Assembly: GCA_945898015.1 (NCBI GenBank)
Contig: CAMDGM010000014.1
Coordinates: 16,882-80,881 of the forward strand
DNA from: PVC group bacterium
Lineage (GTDB): Bacteria > Verrucomicrobiota > Kiritimatiellia > CAIKKV01
Length of the DNA stretch: 64,000 bases
Reading direction: 5' to 3'
Position numbers and translations under genes: made by a program
Shown here: positions 9,683-18,746 of the stretch, piece after piece
How positions within the stretch are numbered: the first letter of the stretch is position 1
How the letters are laid out: each line of letters opens with the position of its first letter
Notes under the pieces: model-generated
The model's input: the letters and a program-made list of their open reading frames with translations, nothing else
Told to the model about the DNA's origin: nothing
The model's database searches: none

Positions 9683-11617
9683 TCACCGCATTTCCAAGAA
9701 CCCTTCGAGCTTGCGCAGGCGGGTGGGATGACGCAGCTTGCGAAGAGCCTTGGCTTCAATTTGACGGATGCGCTCACGGGTCACCGTGAACTGCTTTCCG
9801 ACCTCCTCCAACGTCCGTGGATAACCGTCCGCCAACCCGAAGCGCAGATTCAGCACTTGCCGTTCCCGCTCCGTCAGCGTGTCCAAAACGTCCTTGAGCC
9901 GTTCCTTAAGAAGGCTATAGGCCGTCATCTCCGACGGATTCTCAGCACCCTTGTCCTCAATGAAGTCGCCAAAATGCGCGTCGTCCCCGTCTCCAACGGG
10001 ACTTTGCAACGAGATCGGCTGCTGGGCCATTTTGTAAACGGCCCGGACCCGCTCGACCGGCAGGGACATCTCCTCGGCAACTTCCTCGGGCGTGGGTTCC
10101 CGCCCCAATTCTTGAACCAACTTCTTCTGCACCCGCATCAACTTGTTAATCGTCTCGATCATATGAACCGGAATTCGAATGGTCCGGGCCTGATCGGCAA
10201 TGGCACGGGTTGCCGCCTGGCGAATCCACCAAGTCGCATAGGTGCTGAACTTGTACCCGCGGCGATACTCGAATTTCTCGACAGCCTTCATCAACCCCGT
10301 ATTCCCCTCCTGGATCAGATCCAGGAAAGAAAGACCCCGGTTCATATATTTCTTAACGATACTAATGACCAGACGTAAGTTGGCCTCCACCATCTCCGTG
10401 CGGGCGGCCATGCCCTTTTTCATGGCGTCCTTGAGTTCCCGGCTTTTCGCCACGAACACGTCCGCCTCCATGCAAACGTCCTCTTCCAGCCTGCGGATTT
10501 GATCCTGAAGCGCATGCAGTTTTTCGTCCCTGTTTTTGCCGGATTTGCGCGTTTTAAGGCGGGCAATCTCCTCCAGGGCTTCCACGCATTCACGGTAATA
10601 GCGGCGCTCTTCGTCGTTTCTCGAGCGTTCCCCGTCAATCCGGCTGGCCATGTTCTCGATCTCTTTCTGCTTCAAAGAAAGCCGATCGAATTGGGCGGCC
10701 ATTTTCTTCCGCATCTTGGCCAGTTCCTTCTGGCTCAACGCGCGGACTTTTTCACTGCCACGGGCGGCACGCCGGGAGTCCTTGAACGACTTCAGAAGCG
10801 CTTTGTGCATCTTCTGGATTTCACGCTCAATCCGCTCCAGGTTCTTGAAATAGGATTCGCGGTTGTCCACGAACTTGTCCTGAATGACCCGGTCAAAACG
10901 TTCTTTGCCGCTTTTCAACCGTTCCACAAGCCGCAAGTATTCCACCGCGGCAAAACCAAATTCGTTGAAAAACGCCTTGGTCAGGACTTCCGCCTCTTCG
11001 ATCCGCTTGCAGATTTCCACTTCCTGCTCGCGACTGAGCAGCGGCACCTGCCCCATCTGGTGAAGATACATCCGGATCGGGTCATCAAAAATATCCATCC
11101 GCTCGCCTTTAGCGGCTAAAGCGGCTTTTTCCCCCTCTTTGCGCGTCTTCTCGACGTCGGTGGCCTCAATGACGTCGATCTCCATCGTGCGGAGCAACTC
11201 GAGGTAGCTTTCCAAATCATCAGGGTTAATGACTGTTTCAGGGATAATCTCGTTGATATCCTCGAAGGTCAGATATCCCTGCTCCTCGGCCAGGCGGATC
11301 AACTCCTTGATCTTGAGCTGACGCTCCTCACGACCGGCGCCTGTCACCGGCGAAAGCTTATGTACCACCGCCGGAGTGTTCGCCCCTTTTTTCTTCCCCG
11401 TAATAACAGGAGCTGGCGCCCCGTCCGGTTTAACCGGTGCCTCCTTGGCTTTGACGGGTTTGCTGGGAACAACGGGATGCGGAGGTGGAGGCGGAACGAT
11501 CAAAACCTTTTCGGGATGACCCGGTTTTTTAGGCTTGGACTTGATCTCAACCCTCTTAGGGAGCTGTTTGTTTGTGTTTTTCACCAAATTCCGGTCTGAT
11601 TTTCGTTTTTTGTCCAT
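9683..11617 (-). CDS. rpoD: RNA polymerase primary sigma factor RpoD
   Basis: This is a group 1 sigma-70 factor. Residues about 1-85 are a Lys/Pro-rich low-complexity extension (including a run of Pro). Region 1.1 follows ([20 protein letters not shown]), then region 1.2 ([17 protein letters not shown]), a charged non-conserved region, region 2 ([20 protein letters not shown] and [11 protein letters not shown]), region 3 ([13 protein letters not shown]) and region 4 ([20 protein letters not shown]). It directs core polymerase to housekeeping promoters. The ATG at 11617 is preferred over a GTG two codons earlier because GAGGTG lies just upstream of it. A TATAAT box lies about 46 bp upstream of the ATG. 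Confidence 0.97.
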   Translation of the reverse strand: MDKKRKSDRNLVKNTNKQLPKRVEIKSKPKKPGHPEKVLIVPPPPPHPVVPSKPVKAKEAPVKPDGAPAPVITGKKKGANTPAVVHKLSPVTGAGREERQLKIKELIRLAEEQGYLTFEDINEIIPETVINPDDLESYLELLRTMEIDVIEATDVEKTRKEGEKAALAAKGERMDIFDDPIRMYLHQMGQVPLLSREQEVEICKRIEEAEVLTKAFFNEFGFAAVEYLRLVERLKSGKERFDRVIQDKFVDNRESYFKNLERIEREIQKMHKALLKSFKDSRRAARGSEKVRALSQKELAKMRKKMAAQFDRLSLKQKEIENMASRIDGERSRNDEERRYYRECVEALEEIARLKTRKSGKNRDEKLHALQDQIRRLEEDVCMEADVFVAKSRELKDAMKKGMAARTEMVEANLRLVISIVKKYMNRGLSFLDLIQEGNTGLMKAVEKFEYRRGYKFSTYATWWIRQAATRAIADQARTIRIPVHMIETINKLMRVQKKLVQELGREPTPEEVAEEMSLPVERVRAVYKMAQQPISLQSPVGDGDDAHFGDFIEDKGAENPSEMTAYSLLKERLKDVLDTLTERERQVLNLRFGLADGYPRTLEEVGKQFTVTRERIRQIEAKALRKLRHPTRLRKLEGFLEMR

Positions 11618-11662
11618 CCGCACCTCGAACCACTACCAACCCTGATTGGACAAAGAAAGCCC

Positions 11663-11691
11663 ATTATAGCGGTTTTGTAAAACAATTAAGA
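11663..11691 (-). promoter_or_regulatory. Candidate sigma-70 promoter of rpoD
   Basis: On the minus strand a perfect TATAAT (11663-11668) lies about 46 bp upstream of the rpoD start codon. A 17-bp spacer leads to TCTTAA, a poor -35 match; CTTAAT at 16 bp is an alternative. The surrounding 80 bp are clearly AT-richer than the neighbouring genes, as expected for a promoter. Confidence 0.5.
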
Positions 11692-11780
11692 TACGTGCTC
11701 TTGACATGAAACGCAAGCGTTTTCTGAGGATATTGAGCCAAGACCGAAACGGCGAATTCTGGCGCACGGGGTGAAATCGA

Positions 11781-13133
11781 TCAGCCTTTCCACAACTCAT
11801 CCTCCACTTGGAGTAGCGCTCGCACCAATTCGCCATGGATATCCACATACGGTAAATTGCCTTGCATCACGGGAACCCAGTCGGCGGCATAGCCGCCCCG
11901 TGCGGCCGCCGTTCGGTCCACCGCGTATCCGCCCGAACCATTACTGATTCCCACAACCAACGGAATCGGAGCCGACGCCCCGGCCTTCACCTCGTTCTTA
12001 ATCGCCTGGAATATCTCAAACGGTGAGGCCAGGATCGCCACCGGTCCCAACCGGAATCCCTGAATTTCAAGCTCACGATCCACGGGCTTCCCCTGATCCA
12101 TCGCCTTCAGTATCGTTCGAATCCCCAGCAAACGAACCGTGGCCATTCGAACAGAGGGATCGGAATCACTCGCACCCGAGGCGCGGAGAAGCGCCTCGGT
12201 CTCAACCCGCACCGCCTCCAGCTTGTCCCGGCCCGGATTCTTGCAATGAAATGAAACAAGACGACGACGGAAGGCTATCTCTTCGATCGCCACGGGCTTG
12301 GCGACGGACAAACCATGTCTTACCGAACACGCATACCGGCCGGCAATAACGTCCAGGGCCAGCAAGGACTCCGTTTCCGGCTTGTGGACGACACAGGAAT
12401 TAACATCGCCTTGCGCGCCTTGCAGAAACAAGCCCGTGGCGCCCGGATTTTCCCGTTCAAGGAGATTGGTGGCCACCCCGCAATAGTCGCCATGAATATA
12501 CCGCGTCTCCGAACAACAGCAGACCGGGTGACATCCGAAATAACTGACAAAACCAAGCAGCCGCCCGGCTGGCGACTTCGCGGCGAAAATATGGCAGGTG
12601 GTGTCGGTCAATTCCGGCTTGGCTGGCCGCCAATCATCCGCCAGGCACTCCGCAAGAGGAGGCGCATCGCGATCATATTCCCGGTTCAGCCCAATTCCTT
12701 CACACGGGATTTCAGCATGGGAAAGGGTCGCGTCCTGCAGATTCTCAACCGCCTGAATACAGGCCTCCGCCAAACGGGAAGGAAGGAGCTCGAGGGTAGG
12801 CCCGTCCGGTTCACCCCACCCGGTATAGAGGCCAACCCCGGGGCCGCTGTGCGTGTGCGTGGCATGGGTGAGGATGCCATCCGGCGAAAGCCCGGTCTCC
12901 CGTGCGACGCGCTCCCGCACCATCGCCGTCATCGAGGCGGAAATCCCGATCAGATCCGCACTCATCAAGACCAGTCGATGGGTCCCTCTCTGAACAGCCA
13001 TTGCACGGGCCCAAAGACGGTCTCGCACCCCAATGGAACGCCGCAACAGATAGGGGCCGAAACCGCACAGTTCAACCCCGATGCGCGGAGTAATATCCAC
13101 CCGTCCAAATCCGATTTTCAGGCTGCCCGACAT
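11781..13133 (-). CDS. Neutral/alkaline ceramidase N-terminal-domain protein (paralogue 1)
   Basis: The 450-residue protein matches the catalytic N-terminal domain of neutral/alkaline non-lysosomal ceramidases (Zn-dependent amidases): IGFGRVDITPRIG at the start, the zinc motif THATHTHSGPG near residue 98 and SYFGCHPVCC near 205. Full-length ceramidases are about 650 residues or more and carry a C-terminal Ig-like domain that is absent here. No signal peptide is visible, so a cytoplasmic hydrolase of another amide or ester is possible. The ATG at 13133 has AAGGAGGAG upstream and beats a TTG seven codons earlier. It is the last gene of the five-gene minus-strand cluster divergent from the AraC regulator. 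A second member of the family lies at 18747-20108. Confidence 0.8.
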   Translation of the reverse strand: MSGSLKIGFGRVDITPRIGVELCGFGPYLLRRSIGVRDRLWARAMAVQRGTHRLVLMSADLIGISASMTAMVRERVARETGLSPDGILTHATHTHSGPGVGLYTGWGEPDGPTLELLPSRLAEACIQAVENLQDATLSHAEIPCEGIGLNREYDRDAPPLAECLADDWRPAKPELTDTTCHIFAAKSPAGRLLGFVSYFGCHPVCCCSETRYIHGDYCGVATNLLERENPGATGLFLQGAQGDVNSCVVHKPETESLLALDVIAGRYACSVRHGLSVAKPVAIEEIAFRRRLVSFHCKNPGRDKLEAVRVETEALLRASGASDSDPSVRMATVRLLGIRTILKAMDQGKPVDRELEIQGFRLGPVAILASPFEIFQAIKNEVKAGASAPIPLVVGISNGSGGYAVDRTAAARGGYAADWVPVMQGNLPYVDIHGELVRALLQVEDELWKG

Positions 13134-13199
13134 GGCGCGTCTCCTCCTTGTCAAATGACCCTGTCACCTTGCTACATCTGCGTTCGACATCCCGCGTGA

Positions 13200-14060
13200 C
13201 TACAGAAACATCGGCAAATCACCGGGCCCTACACGGTCAAGCCCCGGCAGGAGCGCCTCAAGCCCGGCCACCAGCGCATCACGATCCCTCGGAAGACGGC
13301 CTTCGAGCGGAATGGGATTGGACGTATGATTGGCGCGAAATACCGTTTTCTCCAATTCGAGCCCGCGCAGCATCCGGATCATTTCAACAATCACACCGTG
13401 TTCGCTCACAGGCTTAAACCCGGCAGGCATCGCCGTCCCCGGAACATCGACAAACCGAAGAGCCGAAAGCAACCGCGGCTGCATCCGATTCAAGACCACG
13501 GCCGTGCGGTCGGCATGACGTTCCGACCCCTCGCTTCCACCCAGACCCAGGAGCACCATGACGGAGCATCGCAAACCCGCTGACTGGGCACGTTGAACAG
13601 CGGTCGTCATCCCCGCAGCCGTTTCTCGCTTGTCAAGCGCCCTCAGCAGGTCGTCATCTCCCGTCTCAAGCCCGACATACAGCGTGCTCAACTTCAGCCG
13701 CCGCAGGTCTTCCAGTTCCGCGTCGCTTTTCGCCTGGATCGAACTGCCGTTAGCATAGAGATTGACGCGGGACAGCAGCGGAAAAGCCCGGTTCAGTGCC
13801 TCCAGCATCGCGCGGAGCCTCTTATAGGGCAGGGCCATCACATCGCCGTCGGCCAGAAAGATGCGACGCACATCAGGCTGCCGCGCTCCCTCCGCCGCCA
13901 TTTCGGCCAGCACCTCGCCCTCCGGCCGGACCCGGTACCGGACCCCCTTATACATGGCACAGAAGCGACATGTGTTGTGAGGACACCCCCGGGCCACCTG
14001 GAAAATCAAGCTATCCGCCTCCGCCGGCGGACGAAATAACGGTTCCGCATAATTGAGCAT
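13200..14060 (-). CDS. Radical SAM protein
   Basis: The 286-residue protein has an Elp3/HemN-style radical SAM barrel. The cluster-binding cysteines are in ARGCPHNTCRFCAMYKG; the spacing CxxxxCxxC is slightly longer than the canonical CxxxCxxC, as in a known group of small B12-independent radical SAM proteins. Further family motifs are FLADGDVMALP, VNLYANGSSI and a GLETGDDDLLRALDK stretch. The substrate is unknown and no extra cysteine cluster domain is seen. It sits between the FG-GAP protein and the ceramidase-like gene, with 60-70 bp gaps, so it may belong to the same operon. Confidence 0.85.
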   Translation of the reverse strand: MLNYAEPLFRPPAEADSLIFQVARGCPHNTCRFCAMYKGVRYRVRPEGEVLAEMAAEGARQPDVRRIFLADGDVMALPYKRLRAMLEALNRAFPLLSRVNLYANGSSIQAKSDAELEDLRRLKLSTLYVGLETGDDDLLRALDKRETAAGMTTAVQRAQSAGLRCSVMVLLGLGGSEGSERHADRTAVVLNRMQPRLLSALRFVDVPGTAMPAGFKPVSEHGVIVEMIRMLRGLELEKTVFRANHTSNPIPLEGRLPRDRDALVAGLEALLPGLDRVGPGDLPMFL

Positions 14061-14120
14061 GCGCGAATTCTACCAGCTCCAGATCACCGGCGGAATTATA
14101 TTCGTGCACCCGTCCTGCCG

Positions 14121-15215
14121 TTAGGGCCCCTCATTATAATAAATATAGAGCCCGTCCTTGCCCGGGGCAACCAGATCCAGCCGGCCCGAGCCGCGCAGAT
14201 CGGCCAGCGCGAAGTGAATGCCGAGCCCCTTCCCCTCCCCGATCGGCCCATAATCGATCACCTGCTTGGCAAAGGATTCGCCCGTCCACTTGAAATAATA
14301 AATGCCGAGGTCATCCCACTCGCCCGCCTCGTTCCCGCAATGCGCGCGATGCCGTTTTCCGGTGACCAGTTCCGGCGTGCCGTCCCCATCGATATCGGCC
14401 CACATCAGGTCATGATACTGGGCATTGAAGGGGTCGATCGGATGCTTGGTCCAGCTCCGCTTGCCCGCCACCACCGTCTGCTGCCACCAGTCCAGCCCGT
14501 ACCCGTGCGCCCCGCCCACAATCAGCTCGTTGACCCCATCCCCGTTGAGGTCGACCACCAGCACCGGCACGCTCGCGTTGCCCAATTCGAAGTCGGGGTG
14601 CCAGATCCACTTGCCCTTCAGCGGATCCGCCGGGCATTCCAGCCAGCCCTTGCGCAGCACGATATCCATGCGTCCGTTCCCGGCCACATCCCCGCAGCCC
14701 AGGCCGTGACCCTGAGTCTGCCCCTCGGGGAACTGGAAAATCGTGATCCGCTCGAATTCGCCGGTTCCCTTGCCCGCGGCGTCCTTCTTGAGCTTGAATA
14801 TCTTAACGTCCCGCGTGGGCGGCGTGTTGGGCACCACTTCGGGCGTGCCGCACCCGTCAATGTCCCAGGCACGCGTCGTTTCCACATTGCCGGTCTCGCC
14901 GATGACGTGCTCCGGCCATTCCTTCTTCGGATCGCCCGGGTTTTCCCGCCAACGCAAGGTGTTCCCCCACCAGCCGCCCGTCACGAAATCCATTCGGCCA
15001 TCACCATTCACGTCCATCGCGATGGTGGAGAAATCGTCGTAATATTCCCAGGAGGCCTTGACCGGCGCCACAGGAAACTTCTTGCGGAAATCCGGCCCCT
15101 GGTACCAATAAGCGCCCGACACGATGTCCGGAACGCCGTCCCCATCCACGTCAAACACACCCGCGGACTCGAACGTCTCATCCGCCACCCAAACCCGTTT
15201 CCATTTCAAAGGCAT
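14121..15215 (-). CDS. FG-GAP/VCBS beta-propeller repeat protein
   Basis: At least six repeats of the calcium-loop type DVDGDGVPDIV, DVNGDGRMDFV, DIDGCGTPEVV, DVAGNGRMDIV, DLNGDGVNELI and DIDGDGTPELV are spaced about 50-60 residues apart, the pattern of a seven-bladed FG-GAP/VCBS propeller. The 364-residue protein starts MPLKWKRVWV with AAGGAGA seven bases upstream. It has no visible signal peptide, which is odd for a fold that is normally extracellular. Twenty-two bp separate it from the Gfo/Idh/MocA gene upstream. In related bacteria such proteins accompany polysaccharide-use genes; a sugar-binding role is inferred. Confidence 0.85.
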   Translation of the reverse strand: MPLKWKRVWVADETFESAGVFDVDGDGVPDIVSGAYWYQGPDFRKKFPVAPVKASWEYYDDFSTIAMDVNGDGRMDFVTGGWWGNTLRWRENPGDPKKEWPEHVIGETGNVETTRAWDIDGCGTPEVVPNTPPTRDVKIFKLKKDAAGKGTGEFERITIFQFPEGQTQGHGLGCGDVAGNGRMDIVLRKGWLECPADPLKGKWIWHPDFELGNASVPVLVVDLNGDGVNELIVGGAHGYGLDWWQQTVVAGKRSWTKHPIDPFNAQYHDLMWADIDGDGTPELVTGKRHRAHCGNEAGEWDDLGIYYFKWTGESFAKQVIDYGPIGEGKGLGIHFALADLRGSGRLDLVAPGKDGLYIYYNEGP

Positions 15216-15237
15216 GACTCAATCTCCTTATCCATCA

Positions 15238-16296
15238 TCAGACGTCTTTCCACAACTTCAGATACTGGCGCGCGACTTTCAAATCCTCCAGCGCCTCGTC
15301 GGCCGTGGTGAGCGGCAGCCGCTCTCCACGGATCGCGGCCACAAAGTTCATGGCCTGCTGCCGCATGGCATGAATCCAGGGCATCTGGGGCTCGGTCAAG
15401 ATAGGAATCGCGCCTTTACCCGGATCCTTGAAGATCGTCACCCGGCCCGGCCGATTGTTCGCAAGCGGCGCGGGCAGATCCAGCTTGACCCACCCCTTCT
15501 GGAAACAGACCAGGGCGGACTCCTGCCAATCGACGCTCGTCTCAAAAGGCGTCATCTCGAGCACGCAGGCCACGCCGCTCTTGCTCTGACCCGCCAGCAT
15601 TACGCCCGAGGGGGCTGCATAGGTAACCTCATACGACTCCCCCAGCAGGTGCCGCATCAGGTTGACCTGATGGATGTAATAATTCACGAAGCTGATGTAG
15701 AGATCGTAGCTGGGCTTATCCATGCCCGGATCCGCCGGATCCCACTCCATTTTCGGTGCGGCTCCATCGGCGCGAAGCAGGTCATTAAACCCGCCCGCAA
15801 TCCAGTCGCCCGCGGGCATGAGCAGCCGCACGTATTTCAGGGGGCCCAGCTCCCCTGACGCCTTGAACGCGTCAATCTGGGCCTTGGCGTGCATGGTCGC
15901 CGGATCGCTCCGCTTATGGTAGCCCAGCATCATCCAGGTGCCGCTTTCCTTGACGGCCGCGGCGACTTTCTCGCCCATCGGCAGTGTTCCGGCAAGCGGC
16001 TTTTCCGTGAACACCGGGACCCCCGCCTTGAGCAGCTCCGGCACCAGCGTGCCATGCCGGGTGAAGGGCTGCGAGGCCACCAGCCCGTCCAGCTTTTCTG
16101 CCGCCAGCATCGTCTGGTGGTCGGCATAGACCTTCGGAACGCCATACCGGGCCGCCACCTTCGCGCCCAGATCCGCCTTGATTTCAGCCAGCGCCACGAC
16201 CTCGCAGTCCGGCACGGTCACGTAATTTTTCAGGTGCGCGCACTGTCCCATGCCGCCCACTCCCACGAATCCGATACGAATCTTTTTCTTGTCCAT
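15238..16296 (-). CDS. Gfo/Idh/MocA family sugar oxidoreductase
   Basis: The 352-residue protein opens with a Rossmann motif (IGFVGVGGMGQCAH) and carries the family EKPLAGT motif with its catalytic Lys near residue 100. The C-terminal alpha/beta substrate domain follows with YIHQVNLMRHLLG. Family members oxidise or reduce sugars and sugar acids with NAD(P). The second gene of the minus-strand cluster, it starts 45 bp after the GH4 gene. Together they suggest oxidation or epimerisation of a sugar released by the glycosidase. The exact substrate cannot be read from the sequence. Confidence 0.88.
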   Translation of the reverse strand: MDKKKIRIGFVGVGGMGQCAHLKNYVTVPDCEVVALAEIKADLGAKVAARYGVPKVYADHQTMLAAEKLDGLVASQPFTRHGTLVPELLKAGVPVFTEKPLAGTLPMGEKVAAAVKESGTWMMLGYHKRSDPATMHAKAQIDAFKASGELGPLKYVRLLMPAGDWIAGGFNDLLRADGAAPKMEWDPADPGMDKPSYDLYISFVNYYIHQVNLMRHLLGESYEVTYAAPSGVMLAGQSKSGVACVLEMTPFETSVDWQESALVCFQKGWVKLDLPAPLANNRPGRVTIFKDPGKGAIPILTEPQMPWIHAMRQQAMNFVAAIRGERLPLTTADEALEDLKVARQYLKLWKDV

Positions 16297-16341
16297 AACC
16301 CTTACTCTCTATTTATTAATCCTAATCTTAAGCCTCTTCCC

Positions 16342-17760
16342 TCACGCCTTCGCCAGTTTTCCAAACCGGTTGGCAATCGCCAGGGCCGGATCCACCGGCA
16401 CGTCCTTCCGGACCACATTCTTTTCCACCTTGATGGCCGGAACCGCCCGGATTTTACGTTTCTTGAACTGCGGCAGGTACGCCCGCTGCTTCTCGAGCAT
16501 GACCGAGGTCATCTCGCGAATTTCATTGAGCGTGCAGACCGCCGCCGTCAAAGGATCAAGCGCGACCGCCTGCATGATCAGTTCCGGATCACCCGTGAAG
16601 CTGGCCTCCACGGTCAGCCCCTGCGCGAGCACGTTCGTCATATTCAAGGCGGCGCACGCCGGAGGCAGATCGCCCACCACAGTCGGATGCAGGCCGGTGC
16701 GGTCCACGAAGATCGGCACTTCCACGCAACAGCCCTTCGGCAGATTGGTGATGTACCCGTCATTTCGGATATTGCCGTTAAGCCGGAACGGCACCCCCGA
16801 TTCCAGGGCTTCTATGATGTGCGAACAATACTCCGCACTCCGCGGCCCCAGCGTCGTCGACTCGATCGACAACGGATCCAACCGCGCGAACTTACCGGCG
16901 ATCATCTTGCAGTAGCGGTAGTAGGCGCCGCTTTCCCCGCCGAACGCGGGCTCGTCGCAGTACGCTTTCAGCGCCTTTTCGTTTTTGCGGAAATAGGGCA
17001 GATATTCGGACAGGTGGCCCGTGCTTTCGGTCATGAAGTAACCGAAATGGCGCATCACCTCACCGCGCACCTTTTCGTTCACATAATACCCGGGCTTCTC
17101 GAAGTTCCGCTTGAGCAGGGGGTACAGGTCGCGTCCCTGATGCTCCAGCCGGAGGAACCAGGCCATATGGTTGATGCCGGCCGCCAGAAAGTCGATCTCG
17201 TCCTTCTTCACGCCGGTATAGCTGGCGATCAGGTCCATCGTCGTCTGCACGCCATGGCACAACCCCACGAACTGAAGACCCGATACCCGGCCCAAAGCCC
17301 AGCAGCACATGGCCATCGGATTCGCGTAGTTGAACAGGACCGCCTTCGGACACTCCTCGCGCATGATGGCCGCAATGTCCAGCAGCGCGGGAATATGCCG
17401 CAACGCCCGGAAAATTCCGCCCGGCCCCATGGTGTCGGCAATGCAGTTGTCCACGCCATACTTCATCGGAATCGCATAATCGAGCTCAAACACATCCACG
17501 CCGCCAACCTGGATCATGACGACCACATAATCCGCACCGCGCAACGCCTGGCGCAGGTTGGTGGTGGCGGTGACCGACGCGTCCACCCCGTTATCCCGGA
17601 TCATCCGGCCCACGAACGCCTGCATCTTGTCAAGCCGGGTGTGGGTCTTGGCCATGAGCCGGTATTCACTGCCGCGCAGCGCGGGCGTGGCCAGGAAATC
17701 CGCCATCAGCGTCTTGCAGAACACCAGGCTTCCCGCTCCAATCATCGCAATCTTGGCCAT
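16342..17760 (-). CDS. GH4 family glycosidase (alpha-galactosidase/alpha-glucosidase/galacturonase type)
   Basis: The 472-residue protein has the NAD-binding start IAMIGAGSLVF and the two metal-ligand motifs of glycoside hydrolase family 4, GLCHGVQ (Cys) and GINHMAWF (His). GH4 enzymes need NAD and Mn and work by transient oxidation at C3, usually on intracellular glycosides. It is closer in pattern to MelA-type alpha-galactosidases and alpha-galacturonases than to 6-phospho-glucosidases, but the specificity is not certain. AAGGAG precedes the start. It is the first gene of the minus-strand cluster and is divergent from an AraC regulator, its likely controller. Confidence 0.9.
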   Translation of the reverse strand: MAKIAMIGAGSLVFCKTLMADFLATPALRGSEYRLMAKTHTRLDKMQAFVGRMIRDNGVDASVTATTNLRQALRGADYVVVMIQVGGVDVFELDYAIPMKYGVDNCIADTMGPGGIFRALRHIPALLDIAAIMREECPKAVLFNYANPMAMCCWALGRVSGLQFVGLCHGVQTTMDLIASYTGVKKDEIDFLAAGINHMAWFLRLEHQGRDLYPLLKRNFEKPGYYVNEKVRGEVMRHFGYFMTESTGHLSEYLPYFRKNEKALKAYCDEPAFGGESGAYYRYCKMIAGKFARLDPLSIESTTLGPRSAEYCSHIIEALESGVPFRLNGNIRNDGYITNLPKGCCVEVPIFVDRTGLHPTVVGDLPPACAALNMTNVLAQGLTVEASFTGDPELIMQAVALDPLTAAVCTLNEIREMTSVMLEKQRAYLPQFKKRKIRAVPAIKVEKNVVRKDVPVDPALAIANRFGKLAKA

Positions 17761-17799
17761 GCTGACTCCTTGCTGTTTACTTTGCCTGCCATTGCCGTG

Positions 17800-17828
17800 T
17801 TGACGGCCCGTGAAATCCCGCTTATCTT
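17800..17828 (+). promoter_or_regulatory. Candidate promoter of the AraC-type regulator
   Basis: TTGACG and TATCTT are separated by 17 bp and lie about 90 bp upstream of the regulator start, in the 159-bp gap between two divergent genes. On the opposite strand TTTACG, 18 bp, TATTCT at roughly 17853-17882 could drive the GH4 gene, but that is weaker. No clear operator repeat was identified. Confidence 0.4.
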
Positions 17829-17919
17829 AAAGCCTGATGCTCAAAAGTGCTGATAGAATAAACTCAAACACACTCTTTCGTAAATGCTCCGGATTGCCAT
17901 TTTTTGATCGTTATTGCCT

Positions 17920-18672
17920 ATGCCAACAACGCCACGCCTGCTTCATATTGGCCGCCTGCATCCCAGTCCGCTCTGGCGATTGGCCTCGCATCGCCATGTG
18001 TATCACGAGCTGATCGTGCCGATGCGCGGCCTCCTGCACCTGCAATGCCCCTCCGGTCAATTCGCGATCGAACCCGGGGATGTCTTAATCTATCCGGCCG
18101 GCATGCCGCATGCAGAGGAATCCGATCCCGCCAATCCCCTCGAGAGCTTCTTCCTCTCGTTTAAAAGCCCCGACATCCGGGGAACGGCCCTGCTTCGAAA
18201 ACGCGATCACACCGGCCGGATGCGACAACTCATCCGGTGGCTGCATGCCGACCAGTTCCTGCGTGACCCCCTCGCCGCCACGGAACAAACCGCGCTTTTC
18301 CAGGCCCTTCTGGCCCGCTTCTTCCACCAAGATCAGGGCCCTGAACCGGAGCTGGCGCAACACATCCGGGCCTTCGTGCGGGGCCACCTCGGAGCCCCCC
18401 TGACCCTCGATCAGCTGGCAAAAGAGGCCGGCCTGAGCCGCTATTACTTCGTGCGAACCTATCGCCGCCTGACCGGCCTGTCGCCCATGAAAGAGGTGCG
18501 TCGCTTGCGTCTGGAATACGCCCGCGATCTGGTGATCACCACCAAGCTGCCCCTGAAGGATATCGCGGAAAAGGCCGGTCTTGGAAGCCCCTACGCCCTT
18601 TCCCGCCTGTTTCGCCAGTATTTTGACATGCCCCCGGGAAGGCTCCGCCGCCAACTCAATGAACCCGACTGA
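17920..18672 (+). CDS. AraC family transcriptional regulator
   Basis: Residues about 10-120 have a cupin-like sensor pattern (HRHVYHELIVPMRG, EPGDVLIYPAGMPH). The C-terminal 100 residues carry two helix-turn-helix motifs: LTLDQLAKEAGLSRYYFVRTYRRL and LKDIAEKAGLGSPYALSRLFRQY, the AraC/XylS signature. The protein is 250 residues long. The ATG at 17920 is chosen over a TTG two codons upstream; neither has a strong ribosome site. Its position between the GH4 cluster and the second ceramidase-like gene suggests it senses a sugar or sugar derivative and controls both sides. Confidence 0.9.
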   Translation: MPTTPRLLHIGRLHPSPLWRLASHRHVYHELIVPMRGLLHLQCPSGQFAIEPGDVLIYPAGMPHAEESDPANPLESFFLSFKSPDIRGTALLRKRDHTGRMRQLIRWLHADQFLRDPLAATEQTALFQALLARFFHQDQGPEPELAQHIRAFVRGHLGAPLTLDQLAKEAGLSRYYFVRTYRRLTGLSPMKEVRRLRLEYARDLVITTKLPLKDIAEKAGLGSPYALSRLFRQYFDMPPGRLRRQLNEPD

Positions 18673-18746
18673 ACCCGGACAGCGAAAAGAATGGAACCCG
18701 ACGGGAGAACCGTGATAAACATCACCTCAACCATGGGAGAATTGTC

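Noticed and set aside
15889..17853. A 654-residue plus-strand open frame opposite the Gfo/Idh/MocA and GH4 genes
   Set aside because: The minus-strand proteins have clear family motifs throughout; the plus frame is rich in Arg, His and Gln without any motif.
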